NCBI GenBank assembly: GCA_934654755.1
Contig: CAKUGQ010000003.1
Location: 59,791-123,790 of the forward strand
Direction: 5' to 3'
Source: an uncultured Oscillospiraceae bacterium
GTDB lineage: Bacteria > Bacillota > Clostridia > Oscillospirales > Oscillospiraceae
DNA length: 64,000 bases
Within the stretch, counting starts at the first letter, position 1. Every line of letters starts with the position of its first letter. Made by a program: the position numbers and the translations under genes. This document shows, one piece after another, positions 53,509-62,592 of the stretch. The notes beneath the pieces were generated by a model that ran no database searches, was not told the DNA's origin, and was given only the letters and a program-made list of their open reading frames with translations.

Positions 53509-54828
53509 ATGATTGAGAATAAGACCACGGAATTTAAGCGTGAGTACATGGATGATATCAAATATGCTGTAGTTGCCTTCGCAAATACGGATGGCGGCAA
53601 AATATATATTGGAATTAATGATAATGGAAGTGTCCAATGCATCGAAAATACAGACGAAATTATACTTCGCGTCACCAATATGATCCGAGATTCAATTCGT
53701 CCGGATGTTACCATGTTTACCGAGTGCGCTGTTGAAACCATGGAAGGAAAAGCTGTTGTGGTTCTTACTGTCCAGAGAGGCACCGCCCGACCCTATTACC
53801 TCTCTGGAAAGGGTATTCGTCCGGAGGGCGTGTATGTTCGCCAGAGCGCATCCTCTGTTCCCGCTTCTGAGACAGCCATACTGAATATGATCAAGGAGAC
53901 GAGCGGTGACCGTTATGAGGATGCTCGTTCCATCAATCAGCAGTTGACCTTTGAAAAAGCGGAGAGTTATTTTGCAAAGCGCAGTCTTGCTTTTGGAGAT
54001 CAGCAAAAGCGCACACTGAACATCATCGGTTCCGACGGTACCTACACCAACCTTGGTATGCTGCTATCTGATCAATGCGTTCATACCATCAAGCTGGCTG
54101 TATTTGATGGCAGCAAGAAAAGCGTGTTCCGTGACCGTAAGGAGTTGAGCGGCTCTTTGCTCACGCAGTTGGAGGATGCCTATTCCTACATTGATCAGTT
54201 CAACCGTACCCGCGCGGAATTTGAAGGGCTGGAACGCATTGACAGGAGGGATTATCCCAGCGAAGCGTTGCGCGAAGCATTGCTCAACGCCATCACCCAT
54301 CGTGATTACAGCTTCAGCGGCTCCACACTGATCAGCATCTTCGATGACCGCATTGAGTTCGTGACTATTGGCGGTCTGGTTCGCGGCCTTACTTTTGACG
54401 ATATTATGCTCGGTGTATCTGCGCTCCGTAATCCAAATTTGGCCAATGTATTTTATCGGCTGAAACTAATTGAAGCTTACGGCACTGGTATTCTAAAAAT
54501 TAATGAGAGTTACGCCGACTGCGCTGTAAAGCCGCAGTTTGAGGCTACAGATAACGCCTTCAAAATTACACTACCTAACATCAACTATGCAGGTACTCGA
54601 AAAGATGTAACCGCTACAGCCCCATTGAAGGTCGCCGATAAAGCAGAACGGCAGGAAATGCTGCTCCGTTTGACCGAAAAGCAGGGATACATCATTCGCA
54701 AAGATGTGGAAGCTGAGTTGAACGTTTCTCAGGCTACCGCCATTCTGATCCTGCGGGATATGGTCGAAAAAGGTCTCTTGATCAAGGAAGGCTCCGGTAA
54801 GCAGCAGAAGTACCGCATTGCGGAATAA
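53509..54828 (+). CDS. AlbA_2/Schlafen-type putative regulator
   Basis: The 439-residue protein has an N-terminal AlbA_2 (Schlafen AAA-4-like) domain, with EFKREYMDDIKYAVVAFANTDGGKIYIGI. A middle domain carries ALREALLNAITHRDYSFSGS and GLVRGLTF, typical of the HATPase_c_4 family. A C-terminal winged helix (about 375-439; KQGYIIRKDVEAELNVSQAT) follows. Such proteins are often encoded with restriction-modification systems and are thought to be DNA-binding regulators. It is the first gene of the operon and the obvious candidate to bind the upstream palindrome. A nuclease role via the AlbA_2 domain is possible. Confidence 0.85.
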   Translation: MIENKTTEFKREYMDDIKYAVVAFANTDGGKIYIGINDNGSVQCIENTDEIILRVTNMIRDSIRPDVTMFTECAVETMEGKAVVVLTVQRGTARPYYLSGKGIRPEGVYVRQSASSVPASETAILNMIKETSGDRYEDARSINQQLTFEKAESYFAKRSLAFGDQQKRTLNIIGSDGTYTNLGMLLSDQCVHTIKLAVFDGSKKSVFRDRKELSGSLLTQLEDAYSYIDQFNRTRAEFEGLERIDRRDYPSEALREALLNAITHRDYSFSGSTLISIFDDRIEFVTIGGLVRGLTFDDIMLGVSALRNPNLANVFYRLKLIEAYGTGILKINESYADCAVKPQFEATDNAFKITLPNINYAGTRKDVTATAPLKVADKAERQEMLLRLTEKQGYIIRKDVEAELNVSQATAILILRDMVEKGLLIKEGSGKQQKYRIAE

Positions 54829-54861
54829 CACCCATGCCGAAGTGGAGGTTAAGAGGTTAAT

Positions 54862-55344
54862 ATGTATATTGAATTAAAATGCCGGTCCTGCGGCAAAGAT
54901 TTCCGTGTGGATTTCACCAGCAATGAGTATGATGTAGATAAGTGTCCTAAGTGCGGAAGCTATCTTAGCTTTAGTGATGTGACTCGAATTAGGGCAATTA
55001 CGGATCCGTTCTATACAAATGTTAGCAGGATCGATAGCGTGAGTGTGTGCGGAATTCATACAGAAGAAAACTGTGCCGCCGGAACTGCAATTATCGCTGC
55101 TGACTTGTTCTCCTCTGATATAGAGCAGCTGAACGAAGTGTATCAATCTTCATCGCCGGAGGTGAAGAGCAAACTTGCAGCTTTAATCGATAAGTTCTAT
55201 CTTTTGGTCAACAGTGATGCCCAAGATGGAAATATCGATAAACTGGATCTGACATTAGACAGCTTGCGTGCGTTGTTTCTGGAGAAAGCAAATGAAAACC
55301 ACAAGGAAATGGCGCATATACTTGGCCTTGCGCAGGAGGGATAA
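54862..55344 (+). CDS. Zinc-ribbon protein of unknown function
   Basis: The 160-residue protein has an N-terminal zinc ribbon (CRSCGKDF at residue 7, CPKCGSYL at about 28) and a helical C-terminal part. It has no signal peptide or membrane segment. GGAGG lies upstream of the ATG. It sits between the putative regulator and the type III modification gene, which starts 2 bases after it, so it is part of this operon. I recognise no family. A small accessory or DNA-contacting protein is a guess. Confidence 0.7.
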   Translation: MYIELKCRSCGKDFRVDFTSNEYDVDKCPKCGSYLSFSDVTRIRAITDPFYTNVSRIDSVSVCGIHTEENCAAGTAIIAADLFSSDIEQLNEVYQSSSPEVKSKLAALIDKFYLLVNSDAQDGNIDKLDLTLDSLRALFLEKANENHKEMAHILGLAQEG

Positions 55345-55346
55345 GA

Positions 55347-56978
55347 ATGCCTAACCTTTCGCAATTAAAACGAGAACGTATGTTAGCGTTCTTGCAAAAG
55401 ATAAAGGACGAGCACCGGGACGATGACGATATGCTCATCGCCCTGGGCGAGATTGAGAGTGAGCTGACCTCCAAGAAGTATGGCCTTGTCTGGGAGCAGC
55501 ATGAGGAAGCCGTGGATGTGATGATGCGGGATAATGTTCCTGTGTTCACGGAAGTTCCGGAGCGGGAAATCACTGCGGCACCCGGTCAGGGCTATAACTT
55601 CATCCTGGAGGGCGATAATCTCCACTCCCTGCGGCTGTTGGAGAAAACCCATAAGGGAAAGATCGATATTATTTACATTGACCCTCCCTACAACAGAGGC
55701 GGTAATGACTTTAGATATGAGGACACCTTTGTTGAAAAACAGGATGGTTTCAGGCACAGCAAATGGCTCTCTTTTATGGAATCTCGGCTTCGTATTGCAT
55801 GGCAACTTCTAAAGTCAGACGGCGTTATCTTTATTTCTATTGATGATTTTGAGATGGGTGCTCTGCGGATGCTTTGCGACGATGTGTTTGGCGAAGCTTT
55901 TTTCCTGTGCAATATCGTATGGCAGAAACGCTATTCCAGAGAAAATCGTGAAGCGATTGGCGATGCACACGAGTATATTCTTGTGTATGCCAAGGATAAG
56001 CTGAAGTTTAAGGAGAATAGACACCTTGTCCCCATGAGCGAAGAACAGGCAAAGGTGTATAAGAACCCCAATAATGATCCCAAGGGCAGATGGAGAGCAG
56101 TTCCTATGACCGCCCAGGGATATCGGCCAAATCAGATGTATCCAATTGTCGATCCAAAGGGTGGAGTTCATTATCCACCCGAAGGTCGTTGCTGGAGCAC
56201 TATTGAGCCTGAATTCAAAAAGCTTTTGGCGCAGGGGCGGATTTACTTCGGCAAAAATAACGACTCTCAGCCCAATACTATCCGCTACTTATCTGAAGTT
56301 GAGGGGGTTGTTCCCTGGACATGGTGGAACAACGAGGATGTTGGTCACACCGACGAAGCGAAGAAGGAATTGTACGCAATCCTCGGAAAGACCAATAACT
56401 TTGAAACCCCGAAGCCAGTTCGTCTCATAAAGCGGATATTGGAAATTGCTTCTAACCCCGATTCTCTTATTCTGGACTTCTTTGCTGGTTCTGGTACCGC
56501 AGGCCAGGCGGTGTTGGAAATGAACAAGAGAGATAACGGCAATCGTAGATTCATTCTGTGTACCAATAACGAAGCAAATATCTGTGAGGAAGTTACATAC
56601 GAGCGCATTCGCCGTGTTATCAACGGGTATGGTAAGCAGGCTGGCTTACCTGCGAATCTACAATATTACCGTACTGACTTTGTTCCGATGGACGATGAAT
56701 ACCTGTCCGACACCCTTCTGGAACACATCCGGGAAATGATCCAGTTGGAGCATGGTGTTAAGATTGACGGTAGCCAGTATTTGATGGTTATGAGTGACGA
56801 GGAAGCCGATGAACTACAGACACATTGGGGCGAGTACAAGGGTGTAAAGGCCATCTATGCATCCAAGGAAGTTCTGTTCACTACGGAGCAGAACGCGCTC
56901 TTTGCCGGTGTGGAGATCCACACCACTCCCGACTATTACTTTAACTTTGAACTGAAGGAGGTGGGCGAAACATGGTAA
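55347..56978 (+). CDS. mod: Type III restriction-modification methyltransferase Mod
   Basis: The 543-residue beta-class N6-adenine/N4-cytosine methyltransferase has catalytic motif IV IDPPYNRGGNDF (about 112), a variable target-recognition region, and the AdoMet-binding motif LDFFAGSGTAGQAVLEMN (about 379) in the order usual for type III Mod. The N-terminal helical part includes LLEKTHKGKIDIIYIDPPYN. It recognises an unknown site and methylates one strand. AGGAGG precedes the ATG. It overlaps res by 7 bp. Confidence 0.93.
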   Translation: MPNLSQLKRERMLAFLQKIKDEHRDDDDMLIALGEIESELTSKKYGLVWEQHEEAVDVMMRDNVPVFTEVPEREITAAPGQGYNFILEGDNLHSLRLLEKTHKGKIDIIYIDPPYNRGGNDFRYEDTFVEKQDGFRHSKWLSFMESRLRIAWQLLKSDGVIFISIDDFEMGALRMLCDDVFGEAFFLCNIVWQKRYSRENREAIGDAHEYILVYAKDKLKFKENRHLVPMSEEQAKVYKNPNNDPKGRWRAVPMTAQGYRPNQMYPIVDPKGGVHYPPEGRCWSTIEPEFKKLLAQGRIYFGKNNDSQPNTIRYLSEVEGVVPWTWWNNEDVGHTDEAKKELYAILGKTNNFETPKPVRLIKRILEIASNPDSLILDFFAGSGTAGQAVLEMNKRDNGNRRFILCTNNEANICEEVTYERIRRVINGYGKQAGLPANLQYYRTDFVPMDDEYLSDTLLEHIREMIQLEHGVKIDGSQYLMVMSDEEADELQTHWGEYKGVKAIYASKEVLFTTEQNALFAGVEIHTTPDYYFNFELKEVGETW

Positions 56979-59185
56979 ACGGTATCAACATCAATCTGTT
57001 TGATTTTCAGGAAAAGGCGGTCATCAAGCTGATGGATATTGTGACCGACAGCCGATCCAAGCAGACCGTTATTGTGAAATCTCCCACCGGCTCCGGTAAG
57101 ACCATCATTCTGATCGATTTTATCGAAGAATACCTGACCAAGATCAATAGCCGCACCGCCTTTATCTGGCTGTGCCCCGGCAAGGGTGATCTGGAAGAAC
57201 AGAGCCGCCAGAAGATGTGTAAATTTGCGCCCCACCGCTATACTCAGAATCTGTTCGATGCCCTCCAGAATGGTTTCGATGCCGAAAGCACCACATTCAT
57301 CAATTGGGAATTGGTGACTAAGAAAGGCAACACTGCCATCCGGGATAGCGAGAGGAAGAACCTCTTTGACCGGATTGCGGAAGCACACCGGGCAGGAACG
57401 GAATTTATCGTCATCATCGACGAGGAACACTCCAATAACACCGCAAAGGCAAAGGCCATCATTGATGCATTCTCTGCCAAGAATATCATTCGTGTAAGTG
57501 CCACTGCCGTGGAAAACAAGCGGTATGAGTATTTTGAGATTGATGAAGTGGATGTCATCAATGCCGGCCTGATCACCAAGGCTCTCTATGTGAATGAGGG
57601 ATTGGTGGACGGCATGGAGATCACCAATGACTATGAGTGCCTGTTGGATCTGGCAGATGCCAAACGCAAGGCGATCGCTGCCCGGTACAAAGAACTGGGC
57701 AAGGCCATTCGCCCTCTTGTGTTGATCCAGTTTCCCAATGGTCAGCCGGAAACCATCCGTGCGGTGGAAGTCAAGCTGGAAGGCATGGGCTATACCTATG
57801 ACAATGGAATGGTCAGCATTTGGATGAGCGAGGACAAGCGGGATCTTCCCGACAATCTCACCGAGAATGATGCTACCCCGGTATTCCTTCTGATGAAGCA
57901 GGCAATCAGCACTGGCTGGGACTGCCCTCGTGCCAAGATCCTGGTGAAACTGCGCGAGGGTATGAATGAGGGTTTTGAAATTCAGACCATTGGCCGCATC
58001 CGCCGTATGCCTGAAGCGAAGCACTACGAAGATGATCTGCTTGACTTCTGCTATGTGTATACCTTTGACGAGAAATACAAGGCCGGTCTGCTGTCCAGCA
58101 TTGATCGGGCTTATGAAACCCGCCGCCTGTTCCTGAAGGATAAGTGTAAGACCTTCACTCTGCAAAAGGAAATCCGAGATATGGACTTCGATGGTCTGGG
58201 TGAGCGCGAGGTGCTGATTAAGATCCACGAAGCATTGGTTGCCAAGTACCATCTGGGCAGCGATAAGAAGCAGAACCAGATGCTACTGGCGGATGCCGGA
58301 TATATCTTCGGTGCGGAAATCCATGGACAAGCTTTGCAGGGTGAATTTGTGCGCACGTCTGCCTTGACGGAAAGCCATAACTATATCACGACCCATAAGC
58401 GCGTCGATACCCATAAGCACGGCATGCAGCTCATGCACAGTATCGATGCCATTAAAAGTTCCATTGGCATGGCACAGAACAAGGTCAAAACTATTCTGGA
58501 GCGGCTGTTCCGCAAGGGCGGCAATCCTGGCCGGAAGCTGATTGCACTGGAAACAGCCGAATTCTATGCTTTCGTCATCAATAACCAACACAAACTGAAA
58601 GAAGAATTCCGGGAAGTTACATCACAGATGGCTATTCAAATGAGTATGCAACTGCATCCGAAGAAAAGCGCATTCCATATTCCGGAACAAGATTTCTTCC
58701 GTTATGACCCCAATGTGAAGAACGAAGTAGAGTACCTCTCCAATGCCTACCATGAGTATACTTCTGGTTTTGCTACCAGTCTTGTCCGCAGTACCTGTGA
58801 AATGTTGTTTGAACAGTATTGCGAAAGACCAGATAATGATATTGAGTGGGTGTACAAAAACGGCGATACCGGACAGCAGTATTTCTCCATCGTATATGTG
58901 GATGGCATTCAGAAGCAGTGGCTATTCTACGCTGACTACATTGTGATGAAAAAGGATGGCACCGTCTGGGTTATCGAAACTAAGGGCGGTGAGTTCAAGG
59001 GCCAGGACAAAAACATCGACCGTCAGATCGAGAACAAGTTCAATGCATTCAAGGCTTATGCTGCCAAGCATAACCTTCATTGGGGTTTCGTGCGGGACAA
59101 GGATAATCAACTTTATATCAACAACACAGAATTTGCCGCTGATATGGCTGATAAGCCTTGGGTGCCGCTAACGCAGGAGTTTTAA
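56972..59185 (+). CDS. res: Type III restriction enzyme Res subunit
   Basis: The 737-residue protein has an SF2 helicase core: Walker A KSPTGSGKT (about 38), a DEEH box in VIIDEEHS (about 148), SATAVE (motif III), and later QTIGRIRR (motif VI). A C-terminal PD-(D/E)xK nuclease shows DYIVMKKDGTVWVIETKGG (Asp, Glu and Lys, about 650-670). With Mod it cleaves after ATP-driven sensing of two unmethylated sites. It is somewhat shorter than classical Res (about 950) but has all main domains. Confidence 0.92.
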   Translation: MVNGININLFDFQEKAVIKLMDIVTDSRSKQTVIVKSPTGSGKTIILIDFIEEYLTKINSRTAFIWLCPGKGDLEEQSRQKMCKFAPHRYTQNLFDALQNGFDAESTTFINWELVTKKGNTAIRDSERKNLFDRIAEAHRAGTEFIVIIDEEHSNNTAKAKAIIDAFSAKNIIRVSATAVENKRYEYFEIDEVDVINAGLITKALYVNEGLVDGMEITNDYECLLDLADAKRKAIAARYKELGKAIRPLVLIQFPNGQPETIRAVEVKLEGMGYTYDNGMVSIWMSEDKRDLPDNLTENDATPVFLLMKQAISTGWDCPRAKILVKLREGMNEGFEIQTIGRIRRMPEAKHYEDDLLDFCYVYTFDEKYKAGLLSSIDRAYETRRLFLKDKCKTFTLQKEIRDMDFDGLGEREVLIKIHEALVAKYHLGSDKKQNQMLLADAGYIFGAEIHGQALQGEFVRTSALTESHNYITTHKRVDTHKHGMQLMHSIDAIKSSIGMAQNKVKTILERLFRKGGNPGRKLIALETAEFYAFVINNQHKLKEEFREVTSQMAIQMSMQLHPKKSAFHIPEQDFFRYDPNVKNEVEYLSNAYHEYTSGFATSLVRSTCEMLFEQYCERPDNDIEWVYKNGDTGQQYFSIVYVDGIQKQWLFYADYIVMKKDGTVWVIETKGGEFKGQDKNIDRQIENKFNAFKAYAAKHNLHWGFVRDKDNQLYINNTEFAADMADKPWVPLTQEF

Positions 59186-59205
59186 GCGCATAGGGGGTGA
59201 ATTCC

Positions 59206-60153
59206 TTGGAACAACCTGAAAAAAAGAAATCACATGATTTTAATATCTACTATCTGAATTTTAGTAAGGTATATGAAATTGCAATGATGATTAACAATGT
59301 TATCCTTACGAAAATTGAAACCGATAAATCAAGTAGTTTCGAAGAGCAGTATGGATATACATCATCCATCTCAGCGCAAGGTACAAAACAGTTTCTGGAC
59401 GGAATTAAGGCCTCTATCTCTGCAGATGCGAGGGAAACTTCTACATCCTCGTCCAAAGTAGTGGAAAGCTTGGATGTAAAGACAACCAAATCCATTCTTC
59501 TGCGTAGGGTCATTGAGCAGTGTGCATCTGTGACTGTGTTGGATAGCTCGGCAGAGGGCGATCTTGTAAAAGTAGATCGTGTTAAATTAGAGTTGCTAAA
59601 CGAAGAAAGTCTGCGGCAATTCCTTATTCTACGTCGTGATGCATTAAAGGGTATGCGGGTGGAAGGTATGGAAGTAAATAATCTGATCAGTTCGATGTTG
59701 CAAGACTATGCCTACATTTTGAAGGGCCTTGTATATGATGAAAGTATGGAAAAACCTGTATCTGAAATCATCATTAAAATTCCTATGGAGATTCAATCGG
59801 AGTTTGAGAATAAGTACAATATCAACGATTTGCTTATTGGTCATGTATCCATTGTTGGCATCTACAAAGGCATCGTAGGCGAAGAATTTATTACTTCAAA
59901 TACATTCACTTATTTCCAAGAAGCAGGCGCTCGTAAGGAAAAGCAGGAGGCAACCGCCAGCAAAATAATCAAAAGTAATACACAACCTGTATCACACGAC
60001 ACAGAAACAAAAAAGAGCGATGATGACTATCATTTCGTTGACACGCTGGCAATAATTCAAGATGTTGCATTCAAACTGGAAGAAGTCCCTACTCCAAAAC
60101 TTCACTGGTGGAACCGTTTTGGTATTTGGCTGAGTAAACTGTGGAGGAAATAA
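59206..60153 (+). CDS. Uncharacterised protein of the defence operon
   Basis: The protein has 315 residues. I place the start at TTG 59206, six bases after AGGGGGTG; a GTG at 59197 lies inside that ribosome site. It opens with HDFNIYYLNFSKVYEIAMMINN, followed by a Ser/Thr-rich segment (about 50-85), and later alpha/beta sequence (KPVSEIIIKIPMEIQSEF). The C-terminus is basic and amphipathic (WWNRFGIWLSKLWRK). The opening resembles DUF6414-type proteins, but I am not sure. The sequence is clearly AT-richer than res. It lies 20 bases after res and 2 before the AAA+ gene, which implies one transcript. Confidence 0.7.
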   Translation: MEQPEKKKSHDFNIYYLNFSKVYEIAMMINNVILTKIETDKSSSFEEQYGYTSSISAQGTKQFLDGIKASISADARETSTSSSKVVESLDVKTTKSILLRRVIEQCASVTVLDSSAEGDLVKVDRVKLELLNEESLRQFLILRRDALKGMRVEGMEVNNLISSMLQDYAYILKGLVYDESMEKPVSEIIIKIPMEIQSEFENKYNINDLLIGHVSIVGIYKGIVGEEFITSNTFTYFQEAGARKEKQEATASKIIKSNTQPVSHDTETKKSDDDYHFVDTLAIIQDVAFKLEEVPTPKLHWWNRFGIWLSKLWRK

Positions 60154-60155
60154 CT

Positions 60156-61700
60156 ATGGGCCATACCTTGTTTACTTACCGCGATCTTAAGGAATTGAGA
60201 AAAATCCAAGAAGAAAGAGAAGTATTTGCCTTTATATTTGGAGAAACAAAGGATATGCTCGATTCCTGTTCTGATGTTTGTGTTGATATATCTGCTTTGG
60301 TTCATTTTCTGTTGAGCAATAAGAACAATATAGAAACGACATATATAAATTTCACCAGTATAGCGGAGGATACAGTTGTAATTACAGAAGCAGCGATTGC
60401 AGAAAGCGCCATGGAGCTACTGCCTCTTTTGTTCTCTGATTACGAATGCTATTTCGGGGCAAATGATGAGGAGGATTCTACCCCTGAAGAAACACACGAA
60501 TTTAAACCGTATCCCAGACAAAAGATATACAAATACAACAACGCACAGGATTTGGACAGAATCATTCGATATGCAGAAACGAATGACATTCCGATTGCAA
60601 CTTTTTCTCGTGCAAATGGTGAGCTGCGAAAAGAATTCGAAAAATTCAATAACTCTTCTAAATTAGCCCTGTTGGATTTGACTTCCGTTTCATATGCGAT
60701 TGAGGACAATAAAGCCCTGATTTATGCACTTGAACAGTTTCTTAGTATTATGCCAAATATCAGAGTTATTGCACAAACTGCTCAGATTGATGTGTTGTTG
60801 AAATATTTTCCGTTGTTTTTAGATGGACAAGAGCCTGTCTGCAAGTTGCTTCCTGATTTATCCGGTTTGGGAGAGAAAGAGCCTGAAGAAAGCGAACTTG
60901 CAAAAGTTACAGACTTGAGCGGAGAGAGTTTCGAGACCTTCATCGATGCATTTGATCATAATTTGATAGGCCATAGATATTTCAAAGACAGGCTACGGTA
61001 TTCCTTAAAGAATTTTATTTCCTTAAACAAAGCAAAGGAGCAGAAAGTTCTTTCAATTTTTCTGTTTGGTGCATCTGGTATTGGAAAAACTGAGGTTGCA
61101 AGGCTGATTGCAAATGGACTTCAAAATGATTGTTATTTGGCCAAAATCAATTTCCAGAATTACAGCAGTCAAGATGCGTTGAATAGTTTAATTGGCAGCC
61201 CGGCAGGTTATGTTGGCTGTAATCACGGAGAATTAAGTGAAAAAATTCAAAAGAGTAAAGTCGGCGTACTGCTTTGCGATGAGTTTGAAAAGACCACTCG
61301 CCCAGTTTTCTCATTCTTTCTGGAGTTGCTGGAAGAAGGACGTTTTACAGACTCCATGGCAAGAGAATATGACATGGATGGATATGTTATTATCTTCACT
61401 TCCAATCTTCTCAGCGAAGCAGAATATAAAAAGGTTATTCCTCCCGAACTTCAGACACGTTTTGATTTAGTGTGCGAATTTGAGGAACCCACAACGGCAG
61501 AAAAGACAGCGTTTCTGGATTTGCTATTGGAGATGGCCAAAACCAAATATTCTGAGCAATTTGCAAAGATTGAAATTACTGAAGATGATAAGAAACGGTT
61601 ATATGCCTTTGATTACTCCTCGCTTTCGGCACTGAGGGATATTAAGCGAGTCTTCAACAATCGTCTAATGGATTATTTCGTAGAGAAAGGCGTTTTATAA
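60156..61700 (+). CDS. ClpB-type AAA+ ATPase with novel N-terminal domain
   Basis: The 514-residue protein starts at the ATG at 60156 after GGAGG. The C-terminal half is a ClpA/B-type AAA_2 module: Walker A FGASGIGKTEVAR (about 304), pore-loop region GSPAGYVGCNHGELSEKI, Walker B VLLCDEFEKT (about 370), sensor 1 FTSNL and arginine finger PPELQTRFD (about 428). The usual Clp N-domain and first AAA ring are absent. The N-terminal 250 residues have DVCVDISALVHFL and VVITEAAIAESA, with spaced acidic residues like a PIN nuclease core; this is an inference. An effector opened or fed by the AAA+ motor is plausible. Confidence 0.75.
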   Translation: MGHTLFTYRDLKELRKIQEEREVFAFIFGETKDMLDSCSDVCVDISALVHFLLSNKNNIETTYINFTSIAEDTVVITEAAIAESAMELLPLLFSDYECYFGANDEEDSTPEETHEFKPYPRQKIYKYNNAQDLDRIIRYAETNDIPIATFSRANGELRKEFEKFNNSSKLALLDLTSVSYAIEDNKALIYALEQFLSIMPNIRVIAQTAQIDVLLKYFPLFLDGQEPVCKLLPDLSGLGEKEPEESELAKVTDLSGESFETFIDAFDHNLIGHRYFKDRLRYSLKNFISLNKAKEQKVLSIFLFGASGIGKTEVARLIANGLQNDCYLAKINFQNYSSQDALNSLIGSPAGYVGCNHGELSEKIQKSKVGVLLCDEFEKTTRPVFSFFLELLEEGRFTDSMAREYDMDGYVIIFTSNLLSEAEYKKVIPPELQTRFDLVCEFEEPTTAEKTAFLDLLLEMAKTKYSEQFAKIEITEDDKKRLYAFDYSSLSALRDIKRVFNNRLMDYFVEKGVL

Positions 61701-61766
61701 CTCAAAAAGATATAGCTATTCTCGTCGTTCTGTGGTAATGTGTGTTGCTACCAGGAGGTGCAACAC

Positions 61767-62087
61767 ATGAACAAACTACTCAAAGACCTGTACGACTGCT
61801 TTTACTTCCCACTGGAGCTCCCAGCACAGAAGCAGGAAATCGAGGAATGCCATCAGGCACTCATTGAAGTGTTGGAAAAGCCGGAACGGCGGCTGGTGTT
61901 GCAGATCATCGACGCCAAAGACCGCATTGTGGAAGAAACATCCATCGACAGCTTTATCTCTGGATTTGCGCTGGCGTGGCGGATCTCCGCAGAACTGAAT
62001 CAATACGAAAAAGAGCGTTCGTTCTCTCGCTATACAGCGAAGAGGTCGGGCGCTCTTTCCATGTCCGGAAAGGAAGAAACAAAATGA
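61767..62087 (+). CDS. DUF6809-like protein
   Basis: The 106-residue all-helical protein starts at ATG 61767 after AGGAGGTG. The start MNKLLKDLYDCFYFPLEL and the later SFISGFALAWRISAELNQY are the pattern of DUF6809 proteins, often found in Firmicute conjugative elements. Function unknown. Its stop overlaps the next start by 4 bp. It marks a return to GC-richer sequence after the defence operon. Confidence 0.75.
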   Translation: MNKLLKDLYDCFYFPLELPAQKQEIEECHQALIEVLEKPERRLVLQIIDAKDRIVEETSIDSFISGFALAWRISAELNQYEKERSFSRYTAKRSGALSMSGKEETK

Positions 62088-62548
62088 AGAAGCGAATCAT
62101 TACTTCCACGGCATTCGCCGCCTGTCTGGCCCTGTGTGCCGCTATGTGGCCGCAGAACGATCCAGCCGTGGAAACATCCGTACTACCCACACCGCCCGCC
62201 GTAATCGCCGCACAGCCTGAAGTTTCGGAGATGCCAGAAATCGAAGAAATCATAATGCCAGAGGAAGAAAAGACGGATGTAACGCAACCGGAGCCAATCG
62301 AAGAAGCTGACGCCGCTCTGGAACCAATACCCGTCCAAACACCTCTGGTAAGTGAAGTACAGACCGCCCCCAAACAGAGCGCCACACCACTGCAAGAACG
62401 GGGGCCTGCCCCGACATCACTTGACAGAACTCCGGACAACATGGTCTATGTGCCGGGCTTCGGCTGGCTGGAAAGTCAAGGCCCCAACCATGTCGAATAC
62501 GCCGAGGACATGTACGAGAACGGTAATAAAATCGGCATTATGGGATAA
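62084..62548 (+). CDS. DUF6550-like secreted or membrane-anchored protein
   Basis: The 154-residue protein has a signal-like start (MKKRIITSTAFAACLALCAA), a long Pro/Glu/Thr-rich disordered middle (about 30-110) and a conserved short C-terminus (VYVPGFGWLESQGPNHVEYA). That C-terminus is typical of DUF6550 proteins in integrative conjugative elements. The start overlaps the previous stop by ATGA. The function is unknown; cell-surface exposure is inferred from the signal. Confidence 0.75.
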   Translation: MKKRIITSTAFAACLALCAAMWPQNDPAVETSVLPTPPAVIAAQPEVSEMPEIEEIIMPEEEKTDVTQPEPIEEADAALEPIPVQTPLVSEVQTAPKQSATPLQERGPAPTSLDRTPDNMVYVPGFGWLESQGPNHVEYAEDMYENGNKIGIMG

Positions 62549-62552
62549 ACAA

Positions 62553-62592
62553 AAGCAGTACGGTATCAGGCCAAGCCTGGTGCCGTACTGCT
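62553..62592. terminator. Terminator between convergent genes
   Basis: AGCAGTACGG ... CAGGC, CAA loop, GCCTG ... CCGTACTGCT, with a three-base internal mismatch. It abuts the stop of the minus-strand sigma-factor gene. Confidence 0.75.
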
